Source: Mariniflexile litorale (lineage in GTDB: Bacteria > Bacteroidota > Bacteroidia > Flavobacteriales > Flavobacteriaceae). From it: a stretch of DNA of 64,000 nt. The notes beneath the pieces were generated by a model that saw nothing but the letters and a program-made list of their open reading frames with translations, was not told the origin of the DNA and did no database searches. A program made the translations under genes and the position numbers. The stretch covers positions 2,594,501 to 2,658,500 of the forward strand of contig NZ_CP155618.1 of assembly GCF_031128465.2 (NCBI RefSeq). Reading direction: 5' to 3'. Positions 56,393 to 64,000 of this stretch are shown in pieces (positions within the stretch are counted from its first letter, which is position 1; each line of letters starts with the position of its first letter).

Positions 56393-56784
56393 ATAGATTT
56401 AGGAATACTTGTAGCAAGTGTTTCTATAAATTTGCTAATGGGGCCTTTAATCATCATGGCCATCATTGGGTTGAAGTCGCCCGAAAACTCTAGTTGTACT
56501 TCGCTCGAAGCATCGTTTGTTTTTAGAATATTGGCAATAAGCGAAAAGTCTAGTTTTCCTCCAGCGGCACCTAAAATTATTTTATTAGGTGGTAATGCTT
56601 CTTTCTTTTTTAAAATTATTTCAGGCATCCCTTTTAATGCAAATAAAAAAGTATCTTCACTTAAAACTTCAAATTTGCTAATATTTTCAGGCATTAACGA
56701 TTCGAAATTTTTAATATCAGCTAAAAAATCAAAAACATCTTCAGGTGATTTGTTAACGCTTATTCGTTGTGATTCTAATTTCAT
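56389..56784 (-). CDS. SRPBCC-family protein
   Basis: A 131-residue START/SRPBCC-fold protein related to polyketide cyclase/CoxG-like carriers. The pattern ISVNKSPEDVFDFLADIKNFESLMPE at the start, alternating strands, and the long C-terminal helix KGPISKFIETLATSI support the fold. It has a hydrophobic ligand pocket by homology; the ligand is unknown. It lies 90 bp after pyrE on the same strand. The stop codon overlaps that of birA by three bases. Confidence 0.8.
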   Translation of the reverse strand: MKLESQRISVNKSPEDVFDFLADIKNFESLMPENISKFEVLSEDTFLFALKGMPEIILKKKEALPPNKIILGAAGGKLDFSLIANILKTNDASSEVQLEFSGDFNPMMAMMIKGPISKFIETLATSIPKSI

Positions 56785-56874
56785 TTTATAGTTATTTATT
56801 TTTTTGTTGTGTCGTTTAAGTCGTAAAAATGGTATTCAATTAAATGGCTCAGAACTAAACAACTTCTCTATATA

Positions 56875-57519
56875 TCAATTGGCATTCCATTCACTGGGAC
56901 GGGTATTCCAATCTGATAAAGTTTTTAATTCTTTTTCAGAAATATAACTTGTTTTAAGTGCTTGCTCAAGTAAGCTATTATAATCGCTTAAGGTTTGTAG
57001 TTCAATATTTTCATTTTTAAAATTGTTAACCGATACGTCAAAACCATAAGTAAAAATAGCAATCATGCCTTTTACATTTACGTGAGCTTCTTTTAATGCT
57101 TTTACAGCGTTTAAACTGCTACCTCCCGTACTTATTAAATCTTCAACAACCACTACATTTTGTCCATGTTCGATAAATCCTTCAATTTGATTTTTACGTC
57201 CATGTCCTTTAGCGTCGGGTCTCACATAAATAAAAGGTAATCCCATATATTCGGCCACTAACATACCAATCCCAATAGCTCCAGTGGCTACGCCTGCTAT
57301 AACATCAGGTTTGCCATAATGTTTTTCAATTTGTTTAGCCATGGTTTCACGAATGTAATTTCGTATAGGTGGAAATGATAAAACAATACGATTATCGCAA
57401 TAAATGGGCGATTTCCATCCAGAAGCCCAAGTAAAAGGCTCCTTAGGGCTAAGTTTTATAGCATTAACTTGTAATAAAACTTCAGCAGTTTTTCTAGCGA
57501 TATCTTTATTAAAAATCAT
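56875..57519 (-). CDS. pyrE: orotate phosphoribosyltransferase
   Basis: PyrE, 214 residues from the ATG at 57519, converting orotate and PRPP to orotidine 5'-phosphate. An in-frame ATG six codons earlier is less likely because a -7 box lies right before 57519. Marks: LSPKEPFTWASGWKSPIYCDNR, the loop VRPDAKGHGRKNQIEG and the PRPP-binding motif VVVVEDLISTGGSS. Complete. It is divergent from the Nudix gene. Confidence 0.95.
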   Translation of the reverse strand: MIFNKDIARKTAEVLLQVNAIKLSPKEPFTWASGWKSPIYCDNRIVLSFPPIRNYIRETMAKQIEKHYGKPDVIAGVATGAIGIGMLVAEYMGLPFIYVRPDAKGHGRKNQIEGFIEHGQNVVVVEDLISTGGSSLNAVKALKEAHVNVKGMIAIFTYGFDVSVNNFKNENIELQTLSDYNSLLEQALKTSYISEKELKTLSDWNTRPSEWNAN

Positions 57520-57524
57520 AAGAG

Positions 57525-57532
57525 CAAAAATA
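57525..57532 (-). promoter_or_regulatory. -7 box TATTTTTG, 5 bases before the pyrE start
   Basis: On the minus strand TATTTTTG is followed by CTCTT and the ATG at 57519: a full -7 match at leaderless spacing, which supports that start over the upstream ATG. Confidence 0.4.
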
Positions 57533-57650
57533 AACATAAATTTAGTTTTACATGGTGGTCATGCATTGAATAAAAAATATTTTTTTCAACAATGTCTAAT
57601 TTGTAAGTAAAAATGATATTTTTACCAAAATGTAATTATTAAAATAAAGC

Positions 57651-58232
57651 ATGTACAAAGTTTTTGTTGGCGATAAACCTATAATTTTGACAACAGTTGT
57701 TGAGCAGGAAACTAATTTTAAAAATTATTTACTAGATACAGTAAATATTGAAAAAGTTATAAAAGAGCTTAATACAACCAAATTAGCAGAAGTACGTCTT
57801 ATTCATAAGAATGCTGAAAAGCTCCTGAAAAAGTTTTTAAAAAAATTGCCAAATGTTATTGCTGGTGGTGGTAAAGTTTACAATGATAAAAAGGATATTT
57901 TATTTATATACCGAAATGATAAATGGGATTTACCTAAAGGTAAAGTTGAAGGAAACGAATCTATTGAAAAAACAGCGATTCGCGAAGTTGTGGAAGAAAC
58001 TGGTGTTGCTGGATTACAAATAACAAAACCTTTAGAAACCACATATCATATTTTTAAACGCAACGGAAACCATAAAATAAAAGTTACCTATTGGTTTGAG
58101 ATGAAAACAAGTTTTACAGGTGTTTTATTTGCCCAAGAAGAAGAAGGTATCACCAAAGTAGAATGGTTAGATCAAGAGCAAGTATCTAAAGCTCTTGAGA
58201 ATTCTTATGCGAATATTAAAATTTTAATTTAG
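57651..58232 (+). CDS. Nudix hydrolase
   Basis: A 193-residue protein with a full Nudix box: Gly97, Glu103, then R111-E112-V-V-E115-E116-T-G118 fits G-x5-E-x7-REUxEExGU. It should hydrolyse a nucleoside-diphosphate-linked compound. About 75 residues before the Nudix domain form an extra N-terminal region of unknown function (with KLLKKFLKKLPNVIAGGGKVY at its end). It is divergent from pyrE. TATTTTTA at 57617-57624 may be its -7 box. The substrate cannot be named from context. Confidence 0.9.
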   Translation: MYKVFVGDKPIILTTVVEQETNFKNYLLDTVNIEKVIKELNTTKLAEVRLIHKNAEKLLKKFLKKLPNVIAGGGKVYNDKKDILFIYRNDKWDLPKGKVEGNESIEKTAIREVVEETGVAGLQITKPLETTYHIFKRNGNHKIKVTYWFEMKTSFTGVLFAQEEEGITKVEWLDQEQVSKALENSYANIKILI

Positions 58233-58340
58233 TTCTTTAGAAATAAACCAATTGCGTTTTGTTGTAATTTATCTTTTTTTTTTAATAAGATGTTATTCTT
58301 ATATTACTTATAATTTAACATGGTATAGGTTTAAAAGTGA

Positions 58341-58604
58341 TGTGAAAAGTTTTATACTTTCATTAAAAACCGAAAAGCGATTATTTATTTTGGTAATAAA
58401 AACGCTTATAGCTGTGACTTTAAAGCTTTAATAAAAATTGGAGGAGTTGAAAAAATTAGAGATGTAACTTTTTTAATTCATACAACAGCAGGTTTAATAA
58501 CTTCAGAAACTTTAATAAATATTATTAAACGAGATTTTGAAGTAAAATTGTTTAATAAAAGAGTAGAAGCTATTAATTGGTTAAATTCATTTATCAAACT
58601 TTAG
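58341..58604 (+). pseudogene. small reading frame without ATG, possible gene remnant
   Basis: An open frame of 87 sense codons with protein-like composition: NRKAIIYFGNKNAYSCDF, then ALIKIGGVEKIRDVTFLIHTT, then SETLINIIKRDFEVKLFNKR and EAINWLNSFIKL, ending with a stop at 58602. It looks like alternating beta strands and helices, with an E-A-x-x-W-L ending like some SpoIIAA/STAS-like proteins. The frame begins directly after a TGA and has no ATG, GTG or TTG in the first 40 codons. An ATG at 58340 in another frame meets a stop at once, so the start may have been lost by a small deletion. Translation from a rare start cannot be excluded. Confidence 0.4.
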
Positions 58605-58659
58605 AATACAAGTTTTCAAACGTTATAGTTTGATTGTGGTTCGAAATCTACATCCAATC

Positions 58660-58689
58660 TTGTTTCTACGCATTTTAAATGTAAATTTG
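58660..58689 (+). promoter_or_regulatory. promoter of the SulP transporter gene
   Basis: TTG (58660-58662), a 19-base spacer, TAAATTTG (58682-58689): both Bacteroidota elements at consensus spacing, 19 bases before the ATG. Confidence 0.75.
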
Positions 58690-58708
58690 CACCTTCAAAA
58701 AAGAAATC

Positions 58709-60373
58709 ATGACAGAATTTGTAAGGAAGATAACACCAAACATCAAAGATGATGTTTTGGCAGGTATAACAGTTTCTTTGGCTATGATTCCAGAAGTTGT
58801 AGCTTTTGCCTTTGTGGCTCAAATAGATCCTTTAGTGGCACTTTCTGGTGCATTTATTGTTGGGTTAATTACGGCTATTTTTGGAGGTAGACCAGGTTTA
58901 ATATCTGGAGCTGCAGGAGCCGTTGCTGTTATTTTTGTGCATTTAATTTCAGAAGGTCATGCTAAGGGAATGTTATTCGATGTGCCCGTTGAAAATATGG
59001 GGTATTTCTATTTGTTAGCAGCCGTTATATTAATGGGTGTGTTTCAAATAGGCGCCGGTGTATTCAAATTGGGTAGGTTTGTACGTTTAATTCCTCATTC
59101 GGTTATGTTGGGGTTTGTAAATGGATTAGCTATTGTTATTTTTTTAGCTCAAGTACGCATGTTTTCTCATAAGGAAATGCAAATTACAGTTCAAGGTGTT
59201 AAAGAATACATCAACATACCCATGCAAGGCAGCGAATTATATGTCATGCTTGGTTTGGTATTACTTACTATGGGAGTTATGTGGTTTTTACCTAAAATAA
59301 CGACCAAGATTCCAGCGGCTTTAACTGCTATTCTTATTACTACAGGGATTGTAGTGTTTGGAGGTTTAGATGTAAGTACAGTGGGGTCTTATATCATTGA
59401 AGGAGGAGGAAATGGATTAAAAGGTAAATTTCCAACGCCAAATATAGGATTGTGGGAAAATTTACCATTTAATTTAGATACGCTTAAATTCATATTACCT
59501 TATGCGTTTTTAGCCGCATCGGTAGGACTAATTGAATCGTTAATGACTATGAATTTAGTTGACGAATTAACCGAAACACGTGGGAATGGAAACCGAGAAT
59601 GTGTTGCCCAGGGCGCAGGAAATATGATAAGTGGTTTGTTTGGTGGTACTGGTGGTTGCGGTATGATTGGTCAAACAGTTATTAATATAAATGCTGGTGG
59701 TCGTGGTAGGTTGTCTGGAATTATGATGGCATTAACCTTATTAACCTTTATTTTATTTACCGATAAATATATAGAACAAGTTCCTATTGCGGCATTAATA
59801 GGAGTTATGTTTATGATGGTAATAGAAACCTTTGCATGGTCTAGTTTTAGAATTATTAGAAAAATACCAAAATCGGATGCTTTTGTACTGATAGTTGTAT
59901 CTGCTGTAACTGTTATTTACGATTTGGCTATAGCTGTATTTGTTGGTGTTATTATTTCTGCATTAGTTTTTGCTTGGGAAAATGCTAAAAAAATTAGAGC
60001 AAGAAAGCGTTTTTCTGAAGATGGAAAAACGAAAACCTATGAAATTTGGGGGCCTTTGTTTTTTGGTTCTATACAAGCTTTTAATAAAAAGTTCGATGTA
60101 AAGAATGATCCAGACCATGTTGAAATAGACTTCGTTGAATCTCGTATAAGCGATCATTCTGCATTAGAAGCTATTTTTAATTTAGTGAATAAATACGAAG
60201 CAGAAGGCAAGACAATAAAATTAAAACATTTAAGTAAAGATTGTAAAATATTATTATACAAAGCAAGTCCTAAATTTAGAGAAGTTATTGTTGAGGCTAT
60301 TGATGATCCTCGCTATCATTTAGCCGAAAACCCAGAAAAATTTCCAAAATCATTATCAGAATACAAGTTTTAG
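58709..60373 (+). CDS. SulP-family inorganic anion transporter
   Basis: A 554-residue inner-membrane carrier of the SLC26/SulP family, with the N-terminal signature DVLAGITVSLAMIPEVVAFAFVAQIDPLVAL and about 12-14 membrane segments. Other marks are GGRPGLISGAAGAVAVIF, GNMISGLFGGTGGCGMIGQTVININAGGRGRLSG-like sequence near 300-335, and a cytoplasmic C-terminal STAS domain (about 440-540) with VEIDFVESRISDHSALEAI. The anion (sulfate, bicarbonate or other) cannot be read from the sequence; no carbonic anhydrase or sulfate-assimilation gene is adjacent. Confidence 0.93.
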   Translation: MTEFVRKITPNIKDDVLAGITVSLAMIPEVVAFAFVAQIDPLVALSGAFIVGLITAIFGGRPGLISGAAGAVAVIFVHLISEGHAKGMLFDVPVENMGYFYLLAAVILMGVFQIGAGVFKLGRFVRLIPHSVMLGFVNGLAIVIFLAQVRMFSHKEMQITVQGVKEYINIPMQGSELYVMLGLVLLTMGVMWFLPKITTKIPAALTAILITTGIVVFGGLDVSTVGSYIIEGGGNGLKGKFPTPNIGLWENLPFNLDTLKFILPYAFLAASVGLIESLMTMNLVDELTETRGNGNRECVAQGAGNMISGLFGGTGGCGMIGQTVININAGGRGRLSGIMMALTLLTFILFTDKYIEQVPIAALIGVMFMMVIETFAWSSFRIIRKIPKSDAFVLIVVSAVTVIYDLAIAVFVGVIISALVFAWENAKKIRARKRFSEDGKTKTYEIWGPLFFGSIQAFNKKFDVKNDPDHVEIDFVESRISDHSALEAIFNLVNKYEAEGKTIKLKHLSKDCKILLYKASPKFREVIVEAIDDPRYHLAENPEKFPKSLSEYKF

Positions 60374-60418
60374 GGTTATTTATAATTAAAGCCTTTTTGT
60401 TGATGCTAGAACCTGGAC

Positions 60419-60874
60419 CTATTTAACCCGTACACTATTAGGTACAAATTTGGTGTAATCTCCATGGTTTTTAATTACATCTCGCACTATTGAGGATGAT
60501 ATAAATGAAGTTTTAGCAGAAGTCAGTAAAAAGACTGTTTCTATGGTAGCTAAGCTTCTGTTAGCATGTGCAATGGCTTTTTCAAATTCAAAATCGGCAG
60601 GATTGCGTAACCCTCGCAAAATAAATTCAACATCAATTTCTTTGCAAAAATCAACTGTTAATCCTTTATAAGTTAATACTTTTACTTGAGGTTCGTCTGC
60701 AAATGCTTTTTCTATAAATGCTTTTCGTTCATCAAGTGTGAACATGTATTTTTTATCGGAGTTGACCCCAATAGCCACAATTACTTCATCAAAAAGGGTG
60801 ATGCCACGTTTTATAATATCGTAGTGTCCTAAAGTTAGGGGGTCAAAAGATCCTGGAAATATGGCTCGTTTCAT
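60419..60874 (-). CDS. coaD: pantetheine-phosphate adenylyltransferase
   Basis: CoaD, 151 residues, the penultimate step of coenzyme A synthesis. The nucleotidyltransferase motif GSFDPLTLGHYDII (8-21) contains the T/HxGH site, and RGLRNPADFEFE and the C-terminal SAKTSFISSSIVRDVIKNHGD are diagnostic. Complete. It lies 103 bp after ddl on the same strand with an inverted-repeat element in the gap. Confidence 0.96.
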   Translation of the reverse strand: MKRAIFPGSFDPLTLGHYDIIKRGITLFDEVIVAIGVNSDKKYMFTLDERKAFIEKAFADEPQVKVLTYKGLTVDFCKEIDVEFILRGLRNPADFEFEKAIAHANRSLATIETVFLLTSAKTSFISSSIVRDVIKNHGDYTKFVPNSVRVK

Positions 60875-60885
60875 TTTATTATTTT

Positions 60886-60949
60886 GTCATTTCCGTCTTT
60901 CATCTTCGCTTAAGGTAAACTTCAGAGGGAACCTCATTTTTTGAATGAC
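60886..60949. repeat. 64-bp imperfect inverted repeat, candidate dispersed element
   Basis: The element has terminal GTCATT (60886-60891) and AATGAC (60944-60949), with a further partially complementary centre. It lies in the ddl-coaD gap and would form a long hairpin in the operon transcript. The GTCATT end resembles short intergenic repeats I recall from flavobacterial genomes, but no second copy is in the window. Confidence 0.4.
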
Positions 60950-60977
60950 TAATATCAAATATAGTCAATAATTATTA

Positions 60978-61955
60978 TTAATTTTTCAAAGCTTCTTCTA
61001 TGGCGTTATCAAATAATTCAACTAAGGTTATACCTGCTGCAGCTGCTTGTTGAGGCAAGATACTGGCTAAGGTTAATCCAGGTACGGTGTTTACTTCTAA
61101 TAAATGAGGTTCACCATTTTTAAAAATATATTCGCTACGGCTAAAACCCTTCATTTTTAAAACTTCATAAACTTTTTTAGCAATAGCAGTTACTTTAGTT
61201 TCTTCGTCGTTGGTTAATCGAGCAGGTGTTATTTCTTGTGATTTCCCTAAGTACTTAGCTTCATAATCAAAAAAATCGTTCTCACTTACAATTTCGGTAA
61301 TTGGTAAGACTTTGGTTTCTCCTTTAAATTTTATCACGCCTACAGATACTTCGGTGCCATCTAAAAACGATTCAATTATAATTTCATTATCTTCTTTAAA
61401 TGCCACTTCAATAGCGTTTTTTATATCTTCCTTTTTATGCACTTTAGTAACACCAAAACTGCTACCGGCTTTATTGGCTTTAACAAAACAAGGTAAACCT
61501 ACTTTGGCTATAATGGTATCTTCATTTATAGTATCGCCCAAATTTATGTAAAATGACTCAGCGGTTTTAATCCCATACGGTTTTAAAACACTTAAACAAT
61601 CACGCTTATTAAAGGTTAGTGCGGCTTGATACATGTCGCAACTTGTTTGTGGAATATTGAGTAATTTATAATACGCTTGCATAAATCCGTCTTCTCCTGG
61701 CGCCCCATGAATGGCGTTGAACACACAGTCAAAGGTGATTTTGGAGTTGTTTATAGTAACCGAAAAATCATTTTTGTCAATAGGGAACTCGGTATTATTA
61801 CTATCAACATATACCCATTTTTCTTTGAATACATGAATTCTGTAAGCGTTGTATTTTGAAGCATCAAGTGTTTCAAAAACTACTTGTCCGCTTTTTAATG
61901 AGATTTTGTATTCACTAGAATAACCTCCCATAATGATAGCAATATTTTTTTTCAT
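60978..61955 (-). CDS. ddl: D-alanine--D-alanine ligase
   Basis: Ddl, 325 residues, an ATP-grasp ligase that makes the D-Ala-D-Ala dipeptide of peptidoglycan. MKKNIAIIMGGYSSEYKISLKSG is the N-terminal motif, FNAIHGAPGEDGFMQAYY the second. LPCFVKANKAGSSFGVTKV is the ATP-grasp loop, and the end motif is PHLLEVNTVPGLT. Family members usually have HG-x-x-GEDG, matched here. It precedes coaD in an operon and is divergent from the PASTA-domain gene. Confidence 0.96.
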   Translation of the reverse strand: MKKNIAIIMGGYSSEYKISLKSGQVVFETLDASKYNAYRIHVFKEKWVYVDSNNTEFPIDKNDFSVTINNSKITFDCVFNAIHGAPGEDGFMQAYYKLLNIPQTSCDMYQAALTFNKRDCLSVLKPYGIKTAESFYINLGDTINEDTIIAKVGLPCFVKANKAGSSFGVTKVHKKEDIKNAIEVAFKEDNEIIIESFLDGTEVSVGVIKFKGETKVLPITEIVSENDFFDYEAKYLGKSQEITPARLTNDEETKVTAIAKKVYEVLKMKGFSRSEYIFKNGEPHLLEVNTVPGLTLASILPQQAAAAGITLVELFDNAIEEALKN

Positions 61956-62137
61956 AAATTATATTTTGTTCTATGTTTGTAGAAGATACTCTTTTTCATC
62001 TTCTTTATTTCTGATAACTATAAAGAAATCTTCTTAATTAATCTTTAATTGGTCTAAAAAGTACAATAAAACGTATCTATTATTAGTTAAGCTAAAATAT
62101 CACTTAAATTGCAAAAGAAAAAACAGTTCTGTTTTTA

Positions 62138-62145
62138 TATATTTG
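62138..62145 (+). promoter_or_regulatory. -7 box TATATTTG of the PASTA-rluD unit
   Basis: An exact TAnnTTTG match 20 bases before the ATG at 62166; no TTG at the -33 spacing. Confidence 0.4.
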
Positions 62146-62165
62146 CCTAATTGAAAATTTTATAC

Positions 62166-62795
62166 ATGAGCGTTATTAAATTTCTAACCAGTAAAGTGTT
62201 TTTTAAACAATTATTATTAGCAATCGGGGCCGTAGTGGTTCTAAGCTTTATTGTCTTGAGGTGGTTAAGCTATACAACAAACCATGGCGAATTTGAAACG
62301 GTGCCCAATTTAACAGGGAAATCTTTAAGCGTTGCGTCCATAGAATTGAACGAAAATAAATTAGAAATGCAAGTTCAAGATTCGGCCAATTACAATCCCG
62401 ATTACCCGAAGTTTTCGGTTATAGACCAATCACCAGCTGCTGGTGCCAAAGTAAAAGAAGACCGTAAAATATATATTACTGTAAACCCTTCTGGATACCG
62501 AAAAATCACTGTTCCAGATTTAAAAGAACGTACTTTTAGACAAGCAAAACCAACCTTAGAAGCAGTCGGTTTTAAAGTAGGTAAGCTTACCTATGTTAAT
62601 AATATTGCGAAAGATTTGGTTTTAGAAATGACCTATAAAGGTAAAAATATAAAAACAGGTGATAAGTTACCAAAAACAACTGCTATAGATTTAGTACTTG
62701 GAAATGGAAACAGACCTTCTTCGGGAGTGTCTGATAATGTGGGGGTGACTTCGAATGAATCTGATGATAGTAATTTATCTGAAGATTTAAACTAA
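62166..62795 (+). CDS. PASTA-domain membrane protein
   Basis: A 209-residue protein from the ATG at 62166; an upstream in-frame TTG is not used. A short cytoplasmic N-terminus and one transmembrane helix (about 17-36) are followed by two to three PASTA-type repeats (FETVPNLTGKSLSVASIEL, then KITVPDLKERTFRQAKPTLEAVGFKVG) and an acidic Ser-rich tail. PASTA domains bind peptidoglycan or its precursors, here without a kinase domain. Divergent from ddl and followed 47 bp later by rluD, a placement consistent with a cell-envelope role. Confidence 0.85.
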   Translation: MSVIKFLTSKVFFKQLLLAIGAVVVLSFIVLRWLSYTTNHGEFETVPNLTGKSLSVASIELNENKLEMQVQDSANYNPDYPKFSVIDQSPAAGAKVKEDRKIYITVNPSGYRKITVPDLKERTFRQAKPTLEAVGFKVGKLTYVNNIAKDLVLEMTYKGKNIKTGDKLPKTTAIDLVLGNGNRPSSGVSDNVGVTSNESDDSNLSEDLN

Positions 62796-62842
62796 ATACT
62801 TAAAAGAAAAATTGCTGTGGTGTATCGCAGTTAACATATAAC

Positions 62843-63886
62843 ATGGAAAATACTACCCCAGAGTTTTTTGAAGATGAAAGTGACCTTTATGAACATCATG
62901 CTTTTGATGTAGATAAAGGACAGAGTCCACTTCGAATTGATAAATATTTAATGAATTTTGTTGAAAATGCGACACGTAACAAAATTCAATCTGCTGCTAA
63001 AAATGGGAGTATTTTTGTAAACGGAGTCCCTGTAAAATCAAACTATAAAGTAAAACCCTTTGATAAAATTAGGGTGCTATTTACACATCCGCCACACGAA
63101 AATTTGTTGGTAGGAGAAAATATACCGCTTGATATTGTTTATGAAGACGACACATTATTGGTTGTAAACAAACCAGCGGGGATGGTCGTGCATCCTGGAC
63201 ATGGAAATTACTCTGGTACGCTTATAAATGCATTGATTTATAGGTTTGATAACTTGCCAAATAATTCTAGTGAACGCCCTGGTTTAGTGCATAGAATAGA
63301 TAAGGATACTAGCGGGCTTTTAGTTATTGCAAAAACGGAACAAGCTATGGCACATTTGTCTTTACAATTTGCCGAAAAAACCAGTGAACGTGAATATGTA
63401 GCCATTGTTTGGGGAAATATAGAAGAAGAAGAGGGGACTGTTGAAGGTAGTATTGGGCGTCATCCTAAAAACCGATTACAAAACACAGTGTTTCTTGGAG
63501 ATGAAGCAGATAAAGGAAAACCCGCAGTAACACACTATAAAGTTTTAGAGCGTTTGGGCTATGTCACTTTGGTATCTTGTAAGCTCGAAACAGGTCGTAC
63601 ACATCAAATTCGTGTTCATATGAAACATATTGGACATACCTTGTTTAATGATGAACGCTATGGTGGGGAAAAAGTATTAAAAGGAACAACGTTTACTAAG
63701 TACAAACAGTTTGTTGATAATTGTTTTAAAGTATTACCCAGACAAGCATTACATGCAAAAACATTGGGGTTTGTACATCCAAAGACTGATAAGTTTATGA
63801 GTTTTGATACGCCAATTCCAAATGATATGGAACAATGTATTGAAAAATGGCGTGCCTATTCCAAACATCAAGGCGCAGAAGAATAA
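62843..63886 (+). CDS. rluD: RluA/RluD-family 23S rRNA pseudouridine synthase
   Basis: A 347-residue pseudouridine synthase with an N-terminal S4 RNA-binding domain (LRIDKYLMNFVENATRNKIQSAAKNGSIFVNG) and a catalytic domain. The catalytic Asp lies in HRIDKDTSGLLVIAKT, and GRTHQIRVHMKHIGHTLFNDERYGG is the usual C-terminal motif. The S4 domain and the length suggest RluD, which modifies helix 69 of 23S rRNA, rather than RluA or RluC, but I cannot separate them with certainty. It lies 47 bp behind the PASTA gene. Confidence 0.88.
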   Translation: MENTTPEFFEDESDLYEHHAFDVDKGQSPLRIDKYLMNFVENATRNKIQSAAKNGSIFVNGVPVKSNYKVKPFDKIRVLFTHPPHENLLVGENIPLDIVYEDDTLLVVNKPAGMVVHPGHGNYSGTLINALIYRFDNLPNNSSERPGLVHRIDKDTSGLLVIAKTEQAMAHLSLQFAEKTSEREYVAIVWGNIEEEEGTVEGSIGRHPKNRLQNTVFLGDEADKGKPAVTHYKVLERLGYVTLVSCKLETGRTHQIRVHMKHIGHTLFNDERYGGEKVLKGTTFTKYKQFVDNCFKVLPRQALHAKTLGFVHPKTDKFMSFDTPIPNDMEQCIEKWRAYSKHQGAEE

Positions 63887-63949
63887 AAATTTTCTTCTTA
63901 TAGTCGTAATTAGTTTATTCTATAGTTTTTAGAAAGTAATAAATTATAA

Positions 63950-64000
63950 ATATGAGGCTGTCTGTAAAGTGTATTTTATTTACTTTGTCAGGCTGAGCTT
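63950..64000. repeat. probable start of a dispersed repeat, cut by the window end
   Basis: The terminal bases include GAGGCTGTCT (63954-63963) and, at the very end, TTTGTCAGGCTGAGCTT (63984-64000). The latter matches the beginning of a short intergenic repeat that I recall as common in flavobacteria, continuing GTCGAAGCC. GAGGCTG also occurs as the arm of the terminator at 15121-15130. Only the first part is visible. Confidence 0.5.

Larger units (their letters stand above)
58233..58708. other. 476-bp gap between the Nudix and SulP genes
   Basis: The left part (58233-58340) is AT-rich with nothing I can name. The middle holds an 87-codon frame without a proper start (58341-58604). The right end holds the SulP promoter (58660-58689). 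Confidence 0.6.

Overview
The window is a chromosomal segment of a flavobacterium (Bacteroidota, most likely a marine Flavobacteriaceae). The evidence is the low GC content (by eye about one third), promoters of the Bacteroidota type (TTTG, 19 bases, TAnnTTTG), near absence of Shine-Dalgarno sites, two SusC/SusD outer-membrane uptake systems, a CtlX-type hydrolase, and one continuous str-S10-spc-alpha ribosomal supercluster without tuf or adk. Nothing looks like a prophage, IS element, CRISPR array or tRNA.

Layout. 1-9.4 kb is mixed housekeeping: an AraC-type regulator cut by the window edge, a dienelactone-hydrolase-like protein and an esterase, a PaiB-like flavoprotein, radC, a polysaccharide-deacetylase-fold protein that seems to have lost its metal ligands, a YjjG-type nucleotidase, a secreted hypothetical protein, rarA and a rhomboid protease. 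9.4-10.2 kb is rlmB. 10.2-21.1 kb holds two tandem minus-strand SusC/SusD operons, each ending in an intrinsic terminator; their SusC genes share an almost identical promoter, leader and signal-peptide region. 21.2-22.9 kb is an Omp85-like outer-membrane protein. 23.0-40.4 kb is the ribosomal supercluster: rpsL, rpsG, fusA, the S10 genes, the spc genes with secY, infA and rpmJ, then rpsM, rpsK, rpsD, rpoA and rplQ. 40.4-44.5 kb carries carA, eno and gltA, the last two ending in strong terminators. 44.5-46.5 kb holds two guanidino-group-modifying enzyme relatives, the second being ctlX. 46.5-48.5 kb is a TPR sensor histidine kinase. 49-50.8 kb is argS. 50.8-55.6 kb is a minus-strand run of rsfS, ftsH, a LUD-domain gene, cdsA, psd and an acyl-CoA-binding protein. 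55.6-64 kb holds birA, an SRPBCC protein, pyrE, a Nudix hydrolase, an unannotated small reading frame, a SulP transporter, coaD and ddl, and a PASTA protein with an rluD-type pseudouridine synthase. The window ends inside a probable dispersed repeat.

How it works together. Most of the window is core metabolism and translation in its usual flavobacterial order. I found no obviously new multi-gene system. The unexplained signal lies in the non-coding DNA: an intrinsic terminator between rpsJ and rplC with no visible new promoter behind it; a terminator, promoter and folded leader in front of rpsD; structured gaps through the alpha operon; a multi-helix element at 8.55 kb; a duplicated susC control region; and a recurring TAnnTTT(A/G) box 4-5 bases before the start codon of at least seven genes, which predicts leaderless mRNAs. 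The most notable protein is the deacetylase-fold protein with substituted metal ligands.
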